Part shown: in pieces, positions 49,254 through 62,611 of the stretch | How the letters are laid out: the number at the start of each line of letters is the position of its first letter | Position numbering within the stretch: position 1 is the stretch's first letter | DNA from: Chrysopilus asiliformis | Lineage: Eukaryota > Arthropoda > Insecta > Diptera > Rhagionidae | DNA: 64,000 nt | Direction: 5' to 3' | NCBI GenBank assembly: GCA_964034945.1 | Contig: OZ035960.1 | Location: 53,252,706 to 53,316,705 of the forward strand | Notes under the pieces: generated by a model | The model's database searches: none | What the model was told of the DNA's origin: nothing | Seen by the model: only the letters and a program-made list of their open reading frames with translations | Position numbers and translations under genes: made by a program

Positions 49254-51700
49254 CTGAAACAATTTGAAACAAATATATGAATTTATGAGGACCATTTTGA
49301 AAAGGTCGATTAAACCGGCTTTTTAAAAAAAAAATGATCGCAGTAATACGGAAATTATGTGTGGACACTGTTTTAAAGTAACTTAACTACTAAGATTTAG
49401 TGAAATACTTAAAGCAAAATTGAACAATCGTTCCCCTAAAAAATTATTATTTGTGTTTAAATATATTTTGAATTACTATGCTAGGAGATGCTGGGGAAAA
49501 CATGCACCACAAGGAAAATCTCATATAAGATTTAAGAACCGGATCAAATCTCCAAGATATAATGCTTTAGCCATTTATCGTTGATTATGAAGTAGAACAT
49601 TACCAAAAATATCAATACTTTGGTCACAATAAAAGTATGTACGAAATATGAATGCTTAGAAATCTGTGGGCAAAATGGGCACATTGTGTATTTTTTTTTC
49701 AAACCATTACTATGATCACAGAAATAAAATATACTAATTTTTTGTAGATACCCAACCAAAAATTGTTACATATCGGTTACGCGACGGTGGTACAATGTGA
49801 GCTGCAAATGTACGGGGTTACAAAATGGTTGTAGTGACGTTACAGCAACGTTGCTGCAAAATTCAACCGTTTTTGCTCATTTTTTTGTGATTATCGTTAC
49901 AAAACAACACTTATTCGTCTTAAAAACTATTGAGGTTTTGCTTGCCACATGGCTACTATATAACCACTAGTTATTGAGTAGTTAAATAGGTAGTCATTTT
50001 CTCGGACTGTCAACCGTATTAACCAACCACTGCAAGACTTTTATTCAAAAAAGTTAGATTCGTAACCGTGAGATTGCTTGCTGTTCTGGCAAATACAAAT
50101 TTTGGCGGGAAATGAGTTTTGGTGAAATTGAACCCCGCGTAACTTGGAAATTGTGCTATATCGAATTTAAAAAAAATCCCAAATGGAAGTTAATCAACCT
50201 TTTCCTCCAAACGATATGTACTCGTCATGGCACAATTTCCAAGTTCCGCGGTGTCCGATTTTTCCAAAATTATTTCTCGGCAAAATTGGAGTCTTTACAA
50301 AACGACGTTTGTCCGACGAATTTTAGTAGTCGTATGGCGGATTATACGACGACTTGAGGATATCGCGACGATTCCCCACAAAGTTGTACAAGAAACTATA
50401 AGACGTCGCAATTACCACAAATTGGGTTGTAATTATGGTTGCAACCTATGACTTCAAGTAGTTACACGCTCTATATAACTCATAAGCGACCAAAAATTGT
50501 TACCTGCGAATTCCTGTAAATTTTTGAAAACTTTAAAGATCAATTAGTAAAAAATTTGACGACGTAGGTATAATGAATTATTATTTTCAGATTTAGTTTG
50601 TGAAAGTTTTTCCCATTACAGAATATCAATAACACACAATTTTTTTCAAAATTGTTCTATAGTGTGATTAATTAATATTTCAAATCAAAAATTCGGGAAA
50701 ATTCTATTTATAAGATAAAATGAGATAAAATTTAGTTTTTGTTGTTTGTGGCCAAAATGAAACACAACCAGAGTTAGACTAAAAGTAGTTTATTCGTCAG
50801 CGGTTAGTAGAAGACTAACTGATATAAAAAAGATAATGAATTCAGTACAATCAAACGGTAAGAAACGTAGAAAACGGTATCTAAGAAAAACAATAGTTAG
50901 CTGCATTGCAATATTATATTAATTCAAATTCAACAGTTTTGAAAATCGTTTGAGTGTGATAACTGTTTCGATAAGCTCATTTCACTAATTTAATAACAAT
51001 CCGATTTATAGTCAACATTTTCCCCTGCGGTATTCTCTGTGGCTATGCGATTGTGGCGGAACTCACCTAAATTGAATAAGTTTATCCGGCTTCAAGAACC
51101 CGAAATATTAATACAAATTTTGGTGAATTCAAATTGATGTTGTATTTTGTTTATTGAATAACAATTCTTAATACAAATATTTTTAATGTTTTTTGTCTTT
51201 TTCGACAACCGAAAACTCAACCAAATCTTTTAAACGAAACAAAATGAATGATTCACTTCTTCTCCAGTATTGCCACAGTGGCTTTTTATTTTACTTCGAC
51301 ACCCATCAAACAAAAACCTCAACACCGATCTTGATACCCCCAATTGACTCCTTAGAATAATTTAAGTCTTTGTAATTGGGAATTAATCAAATGTTATACC
51401 GAATTTCTTTAATTTACTGTGTATTTATTAATTTTTATTCGCATGCGAGGCTCAGCCATCGAATATTTTCGGCTGCTAATTGTTTTCCCCACAACGCATA
51501 TATGCACGCGTAGCATCCCAGTAAATACAAAAGTTCGGTGACGTCGATTGAACCGTCCTATAGGGTTTGTCAAGGCAAAAATGCTTAGAAATAATATGTC
51601 TGCAAGTTTCATTTTAATGTCTGGCCATGAAAAAAATCGCAATTTACGCTAATCGAGACCCGGCATTGAAAAAAATCAAACAAAAATAAATTTCACTTAA
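49254..51700. other. Upstream region of the receptor gene
   Basis: No coding gene recognised. It is the likeliest place for the promoter and any non-coding first exon of the receptor, but I see no TATA/Inr arrangement strong enough to call. The short ORFs at 50112-50451 lie in mutually overlapping frames without domains. Confidence 0.4.
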
Positions 51701-51928
51701 CCCTTTGTTGACAGGCGGTACTTTTAAGTACCACCATCTTTAAATCCTTATATTTTTTGCTTATCCAATAGTATCAACATTCTATATACTTCTATATACT
51801 TTTAAATACCACAGGCGTCCATAAAATTAGTTCATGTCTTTTTTTTTAAATGCTTTCTGGAACCATTTCCAACGAAAAAAAGTCATGGTTATTGATTTAT
51901 TGTTGTTCACTACCTGGTCCACAAAGGG
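51701..51928. mobile_element. piggyBac-like MITE, 228 bp
   Basis: Flanked by TTAA (51697-51700 and 51929-51932), with ends CCCTTTGTTGACAGG and the complement of CCCTTTGTGGACCAGG. TTAA plus CCCTTTG ends are standard for piggyBac derivatives. Non-coding. Confidence 0.78.
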
Positions 51929-51932
51929 TTAA

Positions 51933-53424
51933 GGTAACAATTATGAAAAAAATATCAAAATTTCCCAATCTGAATCGAATATTGTTCAGTATTCAATCAT
52001 TAGAATACTTCTGTCTGGCATATTTGAAGACAATTTTATTTCATTGTATACAAGCGGAAATAAAAATAAAAAAGTTTTTTTTTATTTTTGAGGAAACAAA
52101 GCAAAATTCTCTGAATGAAAATCGTTCAGCTGTATACAAATCCAGAGACATATGTTTAGAAAAAAGTTCATTAAAATCTTTTAATCTAAACAAATTGTGA
52201 ATCTGTTCGGTAATTTTGGTTTGTCCATTTTTAAATAGCTTCACACATCTGGACGTTTGTCGCTTTGGAAAATCGCTTGGAAACTGCAGAAATTAAATTA
52301 TAGGAAAATATAAATAAAATTTTGCGTAAACAAAGTGTCGCATATGGTGTTAAATGAAAAACGTTTACTTCTACACAATTTTATTTGGTTAAAATTTTTT
52401 CTCAACTGGATAAGGATTCTGAAGAATTACAAATGAATTTGAGTGGTATTAAGAACACACGAAAAATCCTGTGGGAACAATCCCACAAGTCGATTTTCTT
52501 AAGTCGATTTTCATGTGAAGCTGAAATATTCGTTTTGCAGGTTCAAATACAGCTCATATAGTAAATAGACTTAAGTCAACTTAAGCGGTTGCTTGTGGCC
52601 ACAGAATCAATGTTTCAAGCGTTTCGAATAGCACCTAAACATAAGGTTCTGGAATCTATTTTAAAAGATTACGTCTGCGGCGCTTTTGTCTTTATTGATA
52701 TTCTTACAATTTCTGCTTCCAATATTTATGGAATGTAAAAAGCGCGGGAAATTAAGTAAATTTTTGCCTGGGACTGTGTAGCACTATTTAAATATCTATG
52801 CAGTATTATGTTTAAAAAAATTCACTTGCGGCGCATAGTTCTTAATTATTTTTCTTTGCTTTTCGTAAATTATTTCTCATATAATGTGGTGTTCCGTTTC
52901 AGACATCCACAAACCCCCTTATTGCCCCCCTCCACCGCCCTAGACCATCTTGTCCGGGATTGATCTAAACAAAATATATGGTCACCTAAACATCATATCC
53001 GTGAATTATTATTTTTAGATTTAGCCACTGATTATACTATAAAAATCAGGTGTCAGAATAATATTTGCTGTGTGAGCATAAAATGAATAGCATTACGAAA
53101 AACACTGAACTAAATAATAAAAAAAATTGAAAAATTTGTTTGTTGTTTTCTGCGTTAGCCAAATATTATTATCCACCGAAACCTTCAGATCAATTCGACA
53201 AAGTTCAGGTGGTGAAATGCTTTAAAAAAACAGTCACGACGTAGTGGATTTGTAATAACGAGCGAAAATATTCACTGATGCAAAATGTGTTAAATATCAA
53301 ATCAAATATGTATGTCTATTAAGAGTGGATTTTTAATAATGTCAAAAAAAGTTTTGAAACAATATATTGTATATATTTTATTTTGAAAATAATTAAGTAA
53401 AATATCAGTTGTGGTCAACACAAA
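51933..53424. other. Intergenic, no gene recognised
   Basis: A low-complexity Lys-rich ORF around 51940-52200 is open on both strands and has no domain. Nothing else is supported. Confidence 0.4.
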
Positions 53425-54044
53425 ACTTTCTTCTACAAAATCTACGACCCTGCGCAATTTACGCTAGAGCCCTGTCGCGTTGTCAACCTAAGACGGCCTC
53501 CCAATAAATTCTTGGTTCATCCAAAAATATCAAAAACGTACAAAATTTGAGATAACTTGAGAACGGCAAATTATTCGCAAAAATATGATTTTTTACATAT
53601 TAATGAAAATATCTCAATAACGGTAAAAGATAACAAATAACGGTAAAAAACAAAATTGTGCAGAATGCCATTCTCATTAATTCACTTCATAAATTCAGTC
53701 AGCAAAAACCCGTTAGTTTTCGAGATAATCGCAAAAAACTGTTTTTTTTTTGGAAATAACGGTTTATCTCGATAACAGGTGGAGATATCGAGTTATAGCT
53801 AAAGACAAAAGCGTGGGAAATTTTATTTTCTCCAAGTTTTGTCATACTTAAGGCCACTAAAAAACGCGTAGTTTGGGAGTAAATCGAGAAAAACGAAATT
53901 GCGATTTTTGAAAAACCGCCATTTTGAATACTTCCGGTTAACGGATTTTCACCAAAAGTTGATAGGATCGTCCCATTTCAGGACCCCACATGCCTATAAA
54001 ATTTCATGGCGCTAGCTCTATTAGTTTTTGAGAAATCTTGTACA

Positions 54045-57000
54045 TAGACTGACAGACTGACAGACTGACAGACTGACAGACTGACAGACTGACAGACTGA
54101 CAGACTGACAGACTGACAGACTGACAGACTGACAGACTGACAGACTGACAGACTGACAGACTGACAGACTGACAGACTGACAGACTGACAGACTGACAGA
54201 CTGACAGACTGACAGACTGACAGACTGACAGACTGACAGACTGACAGACTGACAGACTGACAGACTGACAGACTGACAGACTGACAGACTGACAGACTGA
54301 CAGACTGACAGACTGACAGACTGACAGACTGACAGACTGACAGACTGACAGACTGACAGACTGACAGACTGACAGACTGACAGACTGACAGACTGACAGA
54401 CTGACAGACTGACAGACTGACAGACTGACAGACTGACAGACTGACAGACTGACAGACTGACAGACTGACAGACTGACAGACTGACAGACTGACAGACTGA
54501 CAGACTGACAGACTGACAGACTGACAGACTGACAGACTGACAGACTGACAGACTGACAGACTGACAGACTGACAGACTGACAGACTGACAGACTGACAGA
54601 CTGACAGACTGACAGACTGACAGACTGACAGACTGACAGACTGACAGACTGACAGACTGACAGACTGACAGACTGACAGACTGACAGACTGACAGACTGA
54701 CAGACTGACAGACTGACAGACTGACAGACTGACAGACTGACAGACTGACAGACTGACAGACTGACAGACTGACAGACTGACAGACTGACAGACTGACAGA
54801 CTGACAGACTGACAGACTGACAGACTGACAGACTGACAGACTGACAGACTGACAGACTGACAGACTGACAGACTGACAGACTGACAGACTGACAGACTGA
54901 CAGACTGACAGACTGACAGACTGACAGACTGACAGACTGACAGACTGACAGACTGACAGACTGACAGACTGACAGACTGACAGACTGACAGACTGACAGA
55001 CTGACAGACTGACAGACTGACAGACTGACAGACTGACAGACTGACAGACTGACAGACTGACAGACTGACAGACTGACAGACTGACAGACTGACAGACTGA
55101 CAGACTGACAGACTGACAGACTGACAGACTGACAGACTGACAGACTGACAGACTGACAGACTGACAGACTGACAGACTGACAGACTGACAGACTGACAGA
55201 CTGACAGACTGACAGACTGACAGACTGACAGACTGACAGACTGACAGACTGACAGACTGACAGACTGACAGACTGACAGACTGACAGACTGACAGACTGA
55301 CAGACTGACAGACTGACAGACTGACAGACTGACAGACTGACAGACTGACAGACTGACAGACTGACAGACTGACAGACTGACAGACTGACAGACTGACAGA
55401 CTGACAGACTGACAGACTGACAGACTGACAGACTGACAGACTGACAGACTGACAGACTGACAGACTGACAGACTGACAGACTGACAGACTGACAGACTGA
55501 CAGACTGACAGACTGACAGACTGACAGACTGACAGACTGACAGACTGACAGACTGACAGACTGACAGACTGACAGACTGACAGACTGACAGACTGACAGA
55601 CTGACAGACTGACAGACTGACAGACTGACAGACTGACAGACTGACAGACTGACAGACTGACAGACTGACAGACTGACAGACTGACAGACTGACAGACTGA
55701 CAGACTGACAGACTGACAGACTGACAGACTGACAGACTGACAGACTGACAGACTGACAGACTGACAGACTGACAGACTGACAGACTGACAGACTGACAGA
55801 CTGACAGACTGACAGACTGACAGACTGACAGACTGACAGACTGACAGACTGACAGACTGACAGACTGACAGACTGACAGACTGACAGACTGACAGACTGA
55901 CAGACTGACAGACTGACAGACTGACAGACTGACAGACTGACAGACTGACAGACTGACAGACTGACAGACTGACAGACTGACAGACTGACAGACTGACAGA
56001 CTGACAGACTGACAGACTGACAGACTGACAGACTGACAGACTGACAGACTGACAGACTGACAGACTGACAGACTGACAGACTGACAGACTGACAGACTGA
56101 CAGACTGACAGACTGACAGACTGACAGACTGACAGACTGACAGACTGACAGACTGACAGACTGACAGACTGACAGACTGACAGACTGACAGACTGACAGA
56201 CTGACAGACTGACAGACTGACAGACTGACAGACTGACAGACTGACAGACTGACAGACTGACAGACTGACAGACTGACAGACTGACAGACTGACAGACTGA
56301 CAGACTGACAGACTGACAGACTGACAGACTGACAGACTGACAGACTGACAGACTGACAGACTGACAGACTGACAGACTGACAGACTGACAGACTGACAGA
56401 CTGACAGACTGACAGACTGACAGACTGACAGACTGACAGACTGACAGACTGACAGACTGACAGACTGACAGACTGACAGACTGACAGACTGACAGACTGA
56501 CAGACTGACAGACTGACAGACTGACAGACTGACAGACTGACAGACTGACAGACTGACAGACTGACAGACTGACAGACTGACAGACTGACAGACTGACAGA
56601 CTGACAGACTGACAGACTGACAGACTGACAGACTGACAGACTGACAGACTGACAGACTGACAGACTGACAGACTGACAGACTGACAGACTGACAGACTGA
56701 CAGACTGACAGACTGACAGACTGACAGACTGACAGACTGACAGACTGACAGACTGACAGACTGACAGACTGACAGACTGACAGACTGACAGACTGACAGA
56801 CTGACAGACTGACAGACTGACAGACTGACAGACTGACAGACTGACAGACTGACAGACTGACAGACTGACAGACTGACAGACTGACAGACTGACAGACTGA
56901 CAGACTGACAGACTGACAGACTGACAGACTGACAGACTGACAGACTGACAGACTGACAGACTGACAGACTGACAGACTGACAGACTGACAGACTGACAGA

Positions 57001-58036
57001 CTGACAGACTGACAGACTGACAGACTGACAGACTGACAGACTGACAGACTGACAGACTGACAGACTGACAGACTGACAGACTGACAGACTGACAGACTGA
57101 CAGACTGACAGACTGACAGACTGACAGACTGACAGACTGACAGACTGACAGACTGACAGACTGACAGACTGACAGACTGACAGACTGACAGACTGACAGA
57201 CTGACAGACTGACAGACTGACAGACTGACAGACTGACAGACTGACAGACTGACAGACTGACAGACTGACAGACTGACAGACTGACAGACTGACAGACTGA
57301 CAGACTGACAGACTGACAGACTGACAGACTGACAGACTGACAGACTGACAGACTGACAGACTGACAGACTGACAGACTGACAGACTGACAGACTGACAGA
57401 CTGACAGACTGACAGACTGACAGACTGACAGACTGACAGACTGACAGACTGACAGACTGACAGACTGACAGACTGACAGACTGACAGACTGACAGACTGA
57501 CAGACTGACAGACTGACAGACTGACAGACTGACAGACTGACAGACTGACAGACTGACAGACTGACAGACTGACAGACTGACAGACTGACAGACTGACAGA
57601 CTGACAGACTGACAGACTGACAGACTGACAGACTGACAGACTGACAGACTGACAGACTGACAGACTGACAGACTGACAGACTGACAGACTGACAGACTGA
57701 CAGACTGACAGACTGACAGACTGACAGACTGACAGACTGACAGACTGACAGACTGACAGACTGACAGACTGACAGACTGACAGACTGACAGACTGACAGA
57801 CTGACAGACTGACAGACTGACAGACTGACAGACTGACAGACTGACAGACTGACAGACTGACAGACTGACAGACTGACAGACTGACAGACTGACAGACTGA
57901 CAGACTGACAGACTGACAGACAGACTGACAGACTGACAGACTGACAGACTGACAGACTGACAGACTGACAGACTGACAGACTGACAGACTGACAGACTGA
58001 CAGACTGACAGACTGACAGACTGACAGACTGACAGA
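54045..58036. repeat. 4-kb array of an 8-bp unit (CAGACTGA), about 500 copies
   Basis: Almost perfectly uniform repeats of GACAGACT over about 4 kb. I saw one phase slip near 57919 (GACAGACAGACT) and slight changes at the ends. Because 8 is not a multiple of 3, all three minus-strand frames cycle through the same eight codons without a stop, giving spurious ORFs over 1300 codons. It occupies the place of the 12-bp array in copy 1 of element X. Confidence 0.98.
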
Positions 58037-58635
58037 CAGAAAGACATTTTTTAAATATGAGTCCAATCGACTCAGGAGTGATCGGGAAATGTTTTTTAGG
58101 CAAAATTAATAGGTCGAAATTTTTCATGAATACAATAGGGGAAACTGGGGTATTCTGGACCACGGGGAATTGCGGACCAGCGTCATTTTGTTTCCCCTAG
58201 TAGTGGTTGGTAGCTGCAAATAACTGTAATCAGTTTGCCTCATGTTAAGCTAATTTTCCTAACAGTACTCGACTTGTGTATACGCACTATCACCTCGCTT
58301 CGATAGCAAATAGAAAAGTGATACTTCGAAATTTTTTTTTTCACTTTGTGTTTCGCTTAAATTTAACCACATTTTTCGAGAATCAACTCAAGTAAATATA
58401 TTGATAATATTCACGGAGCCTTAAGCATTCGACACTGACAAAAAATTTTGCATGAAGTTTGCATTGTGTTACTAATAGCTGCCATATTGTAAAAAAGAGC
58501 GTTCGGGGAATTGTGGACCACTTTTGTCGGGGAATTATGGACCACTCAATTCTTGACATTTGACAAGCAAACTTCGTGTATTTGATGCATATAAGTGTTT
58601 TTTCATGCAAAAACACAGCATTAGATTTTCGGCAA

Positions 58636-59207
58636 TCATCATACTAATCATACTAATCATACTAATATATAAAAATGAGTTGGTGTCTGTCTGTCTGTCT
58701 GTCTGTTCCTCTTTCACGCAAAAACGGCTGAACCGATTGACTTGAAATTTGGCATGAGTGTCTGTGGTAGTTCTGGTTCCAACATAGGCATACGGAAAAG
58801 TAGCGCGAGGGGTGGAAGGAGTAAGTGGAGGGGGTAAAGTGATTCGAAACTTGGTTTTTGCGCTATGTTACTCTTTCGCGGGGAAACTACTGAACCGATT
58901 GGCCTGAAATTTGGCATAGATGTTCGTCGTGGGTCCAGCACCAACATAGACCCATTAAAAAGTAGCGCGAGGGGTGGGAGAAGTAAGGGGAGGGGGTAAA
59001 GTGATTTCGAAACTTAGTTTTCCCTCTATGTTACCCTTTCGCGGGGAAACTACTGAACCGATTGGCCTGAAATTTTGCATAGATGTTTGTCGGGGGTCCA
59101 GCCCCAACATAGACCCATTAAAAAGTCTTTAAATTCTTTCCGGTTTTCTTCGTATTTTAAAATTTAGACAAAAAGCTTAACCCGGCAATGACGGGTATAC
59201 AAGCTAG
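58636..59207 (+). mobile_element. Non-autonomous Helitron, about 570 bp
   Basis: Starts with repeated TCATACTAA, then TATATAAAAATGAGTTGG and (GTCT)n; ends with hairpin CCCGGCAATGACGGG and CAAGCTAG before T. The interior repeats AACTACTGAACCGATTGGCC about three times, giving roughly 180-bp internal units. Reference copy for the interrupted one at 30402-34220. Confidence 0.78.
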
Positions 59208-59312
59208 TTTCTAAATCGGCCGTTTTGACATCGCCAGAGGATGTAAATGACCTTCGTGAGAAGGCTGATATGAAGCGAAAGAGATTGGAGAGAAAAGGTG
59301 ATAAACCATAAT

Positions 59313-60546
59313 CGAAAAAAAATAAAAAATTTTTTTTAAAAAAAGCTTTTATTTAAAAAAATGCACTAAAAAGAAAAAAATAATTTTCTGGACGCTGTGT
59401 ATCACAAATATAAAAGCTTTTAAAAAGCGAGATAAATGTTTATTTTATTGTTTTATGCTTTATCTCGCTTTTTAAAAGCTTTTATATTTGTGATACACAG
59501 CGTCCAGAAAATTATTTTTTTTCTTTTTAGTGCATTTTTTTAAATAAAAGCTTTTTTTAAAAAATTTTTTTTATTTTTTTTTATTTTGTTCTTTTTAGTC
59601 TTCGAATATATAGCTTTACATTTGAGATGTCCTCACAGGCTTTTTAACTTGAGAATCGTATTCAGCGAACCCCAAAACCCGCGGAATATATTTTTTCCCG
59701 GAACAATTGAGAAAAAGGATAATCACGTTATCCTTACAGGACATTCCGTTATCCTTACAGACTTTTTGATGACAGATTCGGATTCAGCGACCCCAAAAAC
59801 CCCAGAATAGATTTTTTTCCGGAAAATTTGGAGAAAAGGATAATCACGTTATCCTTACAGGACCTTCCGTTATCCTTACAGACTTTTTAATGACAGATTC
59901 GGATTCAGCGACCCCAAAAACCCCCAGAATAGATTTTTTTCCGGAAAATTTGGAGAAAAGGATAATCACGTTATCCTTACAGGACCTTCCGTTATCCTTA
60001 CAGACTTTTTAATGACAGATTCGGATTCAGCGACCCCAAAAACCCCCAGAATAGATTTTTTTCCGGAAAATTTGGAGAAAAGGATAATCACGTTATCCTT
60101 ACAGGACCTTCCGTTATCCTTACAGACTTTTTAATGACAGATTCGGATTCAGCGACCCCAAAAACCCCCAGAATAGATTTTTTTCCGGAAAATTTGGAGA
60201 AAAGGATAATCACGTTCTCCTTACAGGACCTTCCGTTATCCTTACAGACTTTTTAATGACAGATTCGGATTCAGCGACCCCAAAAACCCCCAGAATAGAT
60301 TTTTTTCCGGAAAATTTGGAGAAAAGGATAATCACGTTATCCTTACAGGACCTTCCGTTATCCTTACAAGGACGAAGTAGTGAAAATATTGTATTGTCAT
60401 CGGACTTATATAAGTGTGCAAAATTTCAAGTCAATCGGACAAGTGGAAGTGGGTCAAAATTTGATTGCAAGATTTGACCCCGACAAACAAACAAACAAAC
60501 AAACAAACAAACAGACAAGATAGCGAGCTAAATAAAAGCTTTTAAA
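59313..60546. mobile_element. Palindrome/minisatellite element, copy 2
   Basis: Complete and uninterrupted relative of 30420-33757. It starts with the AAAGCTTTT palindrome (59325-59590), then a minisatellite of about six units (59640-60370), then a unique tail (GGACGAAGTAGTGAAAATAT, an (AAAC)n tract) and AATAAAAGCTTTTAAAAA. It lies inside the PHD-bearing transposon. Non-coding; classification unknown. Confidence 0.8.
59640..60370. repeat. Minisatellite, unit near 120 bp, copy 2
   Basis: Units are the same as at 30755-31870 and more uniform: GACAGATTCGGATTCAGCGA, CCCCCAGAATAGATTTTTTT, GGAGAAAAGGATAATCACGT. One of the last units has TTCTCC instead of TTATCC. Confidence 0.93.
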
Positions 60547-61139
60547 AAGCAAAAAGATCGTGTCAAATCGAAGACATCACAGAAGAAACAACCATCTTCA
60601 ACCTATTGTGAGGTGGAAGAATACATCGATTTCTGCATAATTTGTAAGAAAAATATGCCAAAAAAAATGAACCGCCGAAATACCATCCATTGCAACGTGT
60701 GCGACCGAGCTGTTCACTTGGGATGCTCCGGAATGACTGCAAGTTACTGGACTTGCGAACATTGCGTTTCGGACTGATTTTCATTGCAATTTTTCACTTC
60801 ATTTCACTTTGTCTGTTATATAATAAATATATGAATCAAAAAAAAAAGTTTGTCTATCACATTTTTCCATTTTTAATCGATTTACAAAGTGGTCCACAAT
60901 ACCCCGAGATTTTTCAAAATCGCAAAAACGCCATTTTTGCGCCAACTGATAAAACTTGTATAATTTAATACAATTTGACCGAACCGCTGTGACCCAAAGA
61001 AAGGTTATTTATCGTACTACAAATTCAAGCTTTGAAATTTTCAGAAAAAGTTATTTTTTTGCGAGTTTTTAGCCAAAATGAAAATGCGGTCCAGAATACC
61101 CCACCTTCCCCTACTTTATTATACTCCGTAGAAGAAAGT

Positions 61140-61794
61140 AAAAAACATGAAAAACTTTTAAAAAATAATGAAATTTCTTTAGAAAATGTAGACTTATAAA
61201 AGTTAGACTAATTTTATTGGACTAAACTAAAAAAAGGTGTGCCACGAGAAGGTCATTTTCACGTTCTCGAGAAACCGGGATAACCAAAAATGGAAATGGA
61301 TGTTTTGGACCGGGATAACCACCGGGATAACCAAAAATGGAAATGGAAACTTTCTGATCAGTACGAAATTCGTTTCAGACAAAATTATGAAGATGTCCGT
61401 GCATCTGTCTGTCCGTTGTACGGATCTTAAATAATTCGAACACGCGTTGACCTAGCGACTTATTTTTTTTTTTTTGTAAATAAGTTTTACACACATTTTT
61501 TTGAAAATTTCTCGAAAGCTATGCGCTTTTTTGAAAAAATGAATGTAACTAAATTTCTAGTATATATATTTTCGCTTTAACGGTTTATACATAACTGTAA
61601 CGGTACTCAATATATTTCAAGAAAATTTTATTTTTCGAAAATTTCTCGGAAACTATTCGTTGTTATGAAAAAAATGCTTATAACCAAATTCAAAGAAAAT
61701 AAAATTTCATGCATTTTTTCCTTGACGGTTTTTACGTATTTTTAACAATTCTCAAGATATTTGAAAAAATATTATTTTTTCCGAAGCTAAATAT
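61140..61794. other. Intergenic, no gene recognised
   Basis: AT-rich, with phrases like TTCTCGAAAGCTATGCG and TTTCTCGGAAACTATTCG repeated at intervals, suggesting a decayed repeat. Includes a GTCTGTCCGTTGTACGGATC segment near 61405. No gene. Confidence 0.4.
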
Positions 61795-62611
61795 TGCTAT
61801 TATTATATAGAATGGAAAGTAAGGCCTTTCCTCATTAACTTCCACTAGAGTAAGCACTACACTATAGAAATCGGGTTTTTTTATCTCACTTCCCCTTTCT
61901 GCTGTCATAGACCCCGTCCCCACTTCCTCACCTTGCCCTAATGTTGCCAGTTTCTGTCAGAATTAGGCGGACTATTTCAACCAATGTGAACGGGGTCATA
62001 CACTCGACCAAAAAAAATCAAATAGAATTCCCTTTTACAATGCATACAGAAAAGTGCTGGCACTTTTGTTTACATTTTGCATGACATTTCATTGCAACAT
62101 TGATTCATTTCATTGCAACGATTGATTTTGATGGATAATCACATTTTAGCGTGTTAACATTGCATAATTTCACATGAAAATGAATAAATCACAAATTCAC
62201 CACTATTTAGTGAAGGATTGTTCCGCTAATTCCATTAAAAACCCAAACAGAAAGTTTTTTCGAGTCCCATTAACAACAGAAAGGTAAAGTAGAACGAAAG
62301 ATCGACAGAATTGCACATGAACGGGCCTTAAAACAATTAAAAACTAAAACTAAATTAAATTTAACACCTTTCAACACATAAGAACATTACTAATTTAATG
62401 GAAATATCAAATTCTCCATAAAACATTTCCATTATCCGATTTTTTTTTGATTTGTTTTCATTTCAAGTGACAGATGGGAATCCATATTGCCACACACCAC
62501 CAAATCGCTCAGTGTTCATGTACACTGTCATGTAACAGCTATAGAAATCCTCGGATGTACGCTCCCAACACAAAAAATTTTGTTAGAGCTTTCCATTCTA
62601 TAATAGCATAG
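61795..62611. mobile_element. Inverted-repeat element carrying a THAP-like fragment
   Basis: Left TATATAGAATGGAAAGTAAG and right complement of TATAGAATGGAAAGCTCTAA bracket a region with a THAP-like coding fragment at 62174-62284. THAP domains are the DNA-binding part of P-element-type transposases and of derived host genes. The boundaries are approximate. Confidence 0.45.
62174..62284 (+). pseudogene. THAP-like N-terminal fragment 1
   Basis: Reads MKMNKSQIHHYLVKDCSANS, then IKNPNRKFFRVPLTTER, with a GTAAAG donor-like end at 62285. The spacing of Cys, a basic stretch and FFRVP resembles the start of a THAP zinc finger (C-x2-4-C, then FxFP), but the first Cys is replaced by a His/Tyr context, and no downstream exon is seen. 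Probably a degenerate first exon. Confidence 0.4.

Larger units (their letters stand above)
59209..60777 (+). pseudogene. C-terminus of a transposase-like protein with PHD finger, interrupted
   Basis: Upstream piece (59209-59310) reads SKSAVLTSPEDVNDLREKAD and a basic helix KRKRLERKG. After an inserted element, 60544-60777 encodes a basic linker and then a PHD-type zinc finger: CIIC, CNVC, HLGC and CEHC pairs with a conserved Trp two residues before the last CxxC pair, ending in VSD and a TGA at 60775-60777. LTSPE plus a Lys/Arg-rich helix and terminal PHD matches the tail of pogo/Tigger-like transposases in insects. PHD fingers bind histone tails; in a transposase this could guide insertion or tethering, which is inference. 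The N-terminal and catalytic parts are not present. Confidence 0.7.
58138..61111 (+). mobile_element. TA-flanked transposon with PHD-finger gene relic (pogo-like?)
   Basis: Ends GGGGAAACTGGGGTATTC and the complement of GGGGAAGGTGGGGTATTC, with TA on both sides (58136-58137 and 61112-61113). Further GTCCACAATACCCC/GGGGAATTGTGGACCAC motifs lie inside both ends. Two other elements are nested within (58636-59207 and about 59313-60546). The remaining gene fragment encodes a transposase-like C-terminus with a PHD finger, as found in some insect pogo/Tigger-type transposases. The DDE catalytic region is missing, so the superfamily is inferred. Confidence 0.72.
53425..61139. mobile_element. Dispersed element X, copy 2, with giant satellite and nested transposon
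   Basis: Ends ACTTTCTTCTAC and inverted GTAGAAGAAAGT, as in copy 1 (10881-11995), to which it is similar in inverse orientation on both sides of the tandem array. Similarity breaks at 58138 and resumes at 61112, which exposes a nested TA-flanked transposon. Size without insert and array would be about 0.75 kb. Confidence 0.72.

Noticed and set aside
50112..50451. Possible short gene upstream of the receptor
   Set aside because: Two overlapping frames of similar length, no domain, no splice context.
49740..50500. Terminal-repeat element suggested by two ACCAAAAATTGTTAC copies
   Set aside because: The copies are in direct, not inverted, orientation and no target duplication is visible.
51850..52244. 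116-codon Lys-rich ORF and its antisense partner
   Set aside because: Open on both strands in AT-rich DNA, partly inside a piggyBac MITE, no recognisable domain.
53978..58163. Minus-strand ORFs of more than 1300 codons made of SVSLSVCQ repeats
   Set aside because: They arise because the 8-bp satellite has no stop in any minus-strand frame; all three frames give the same cyclic peptide. No coding signal.
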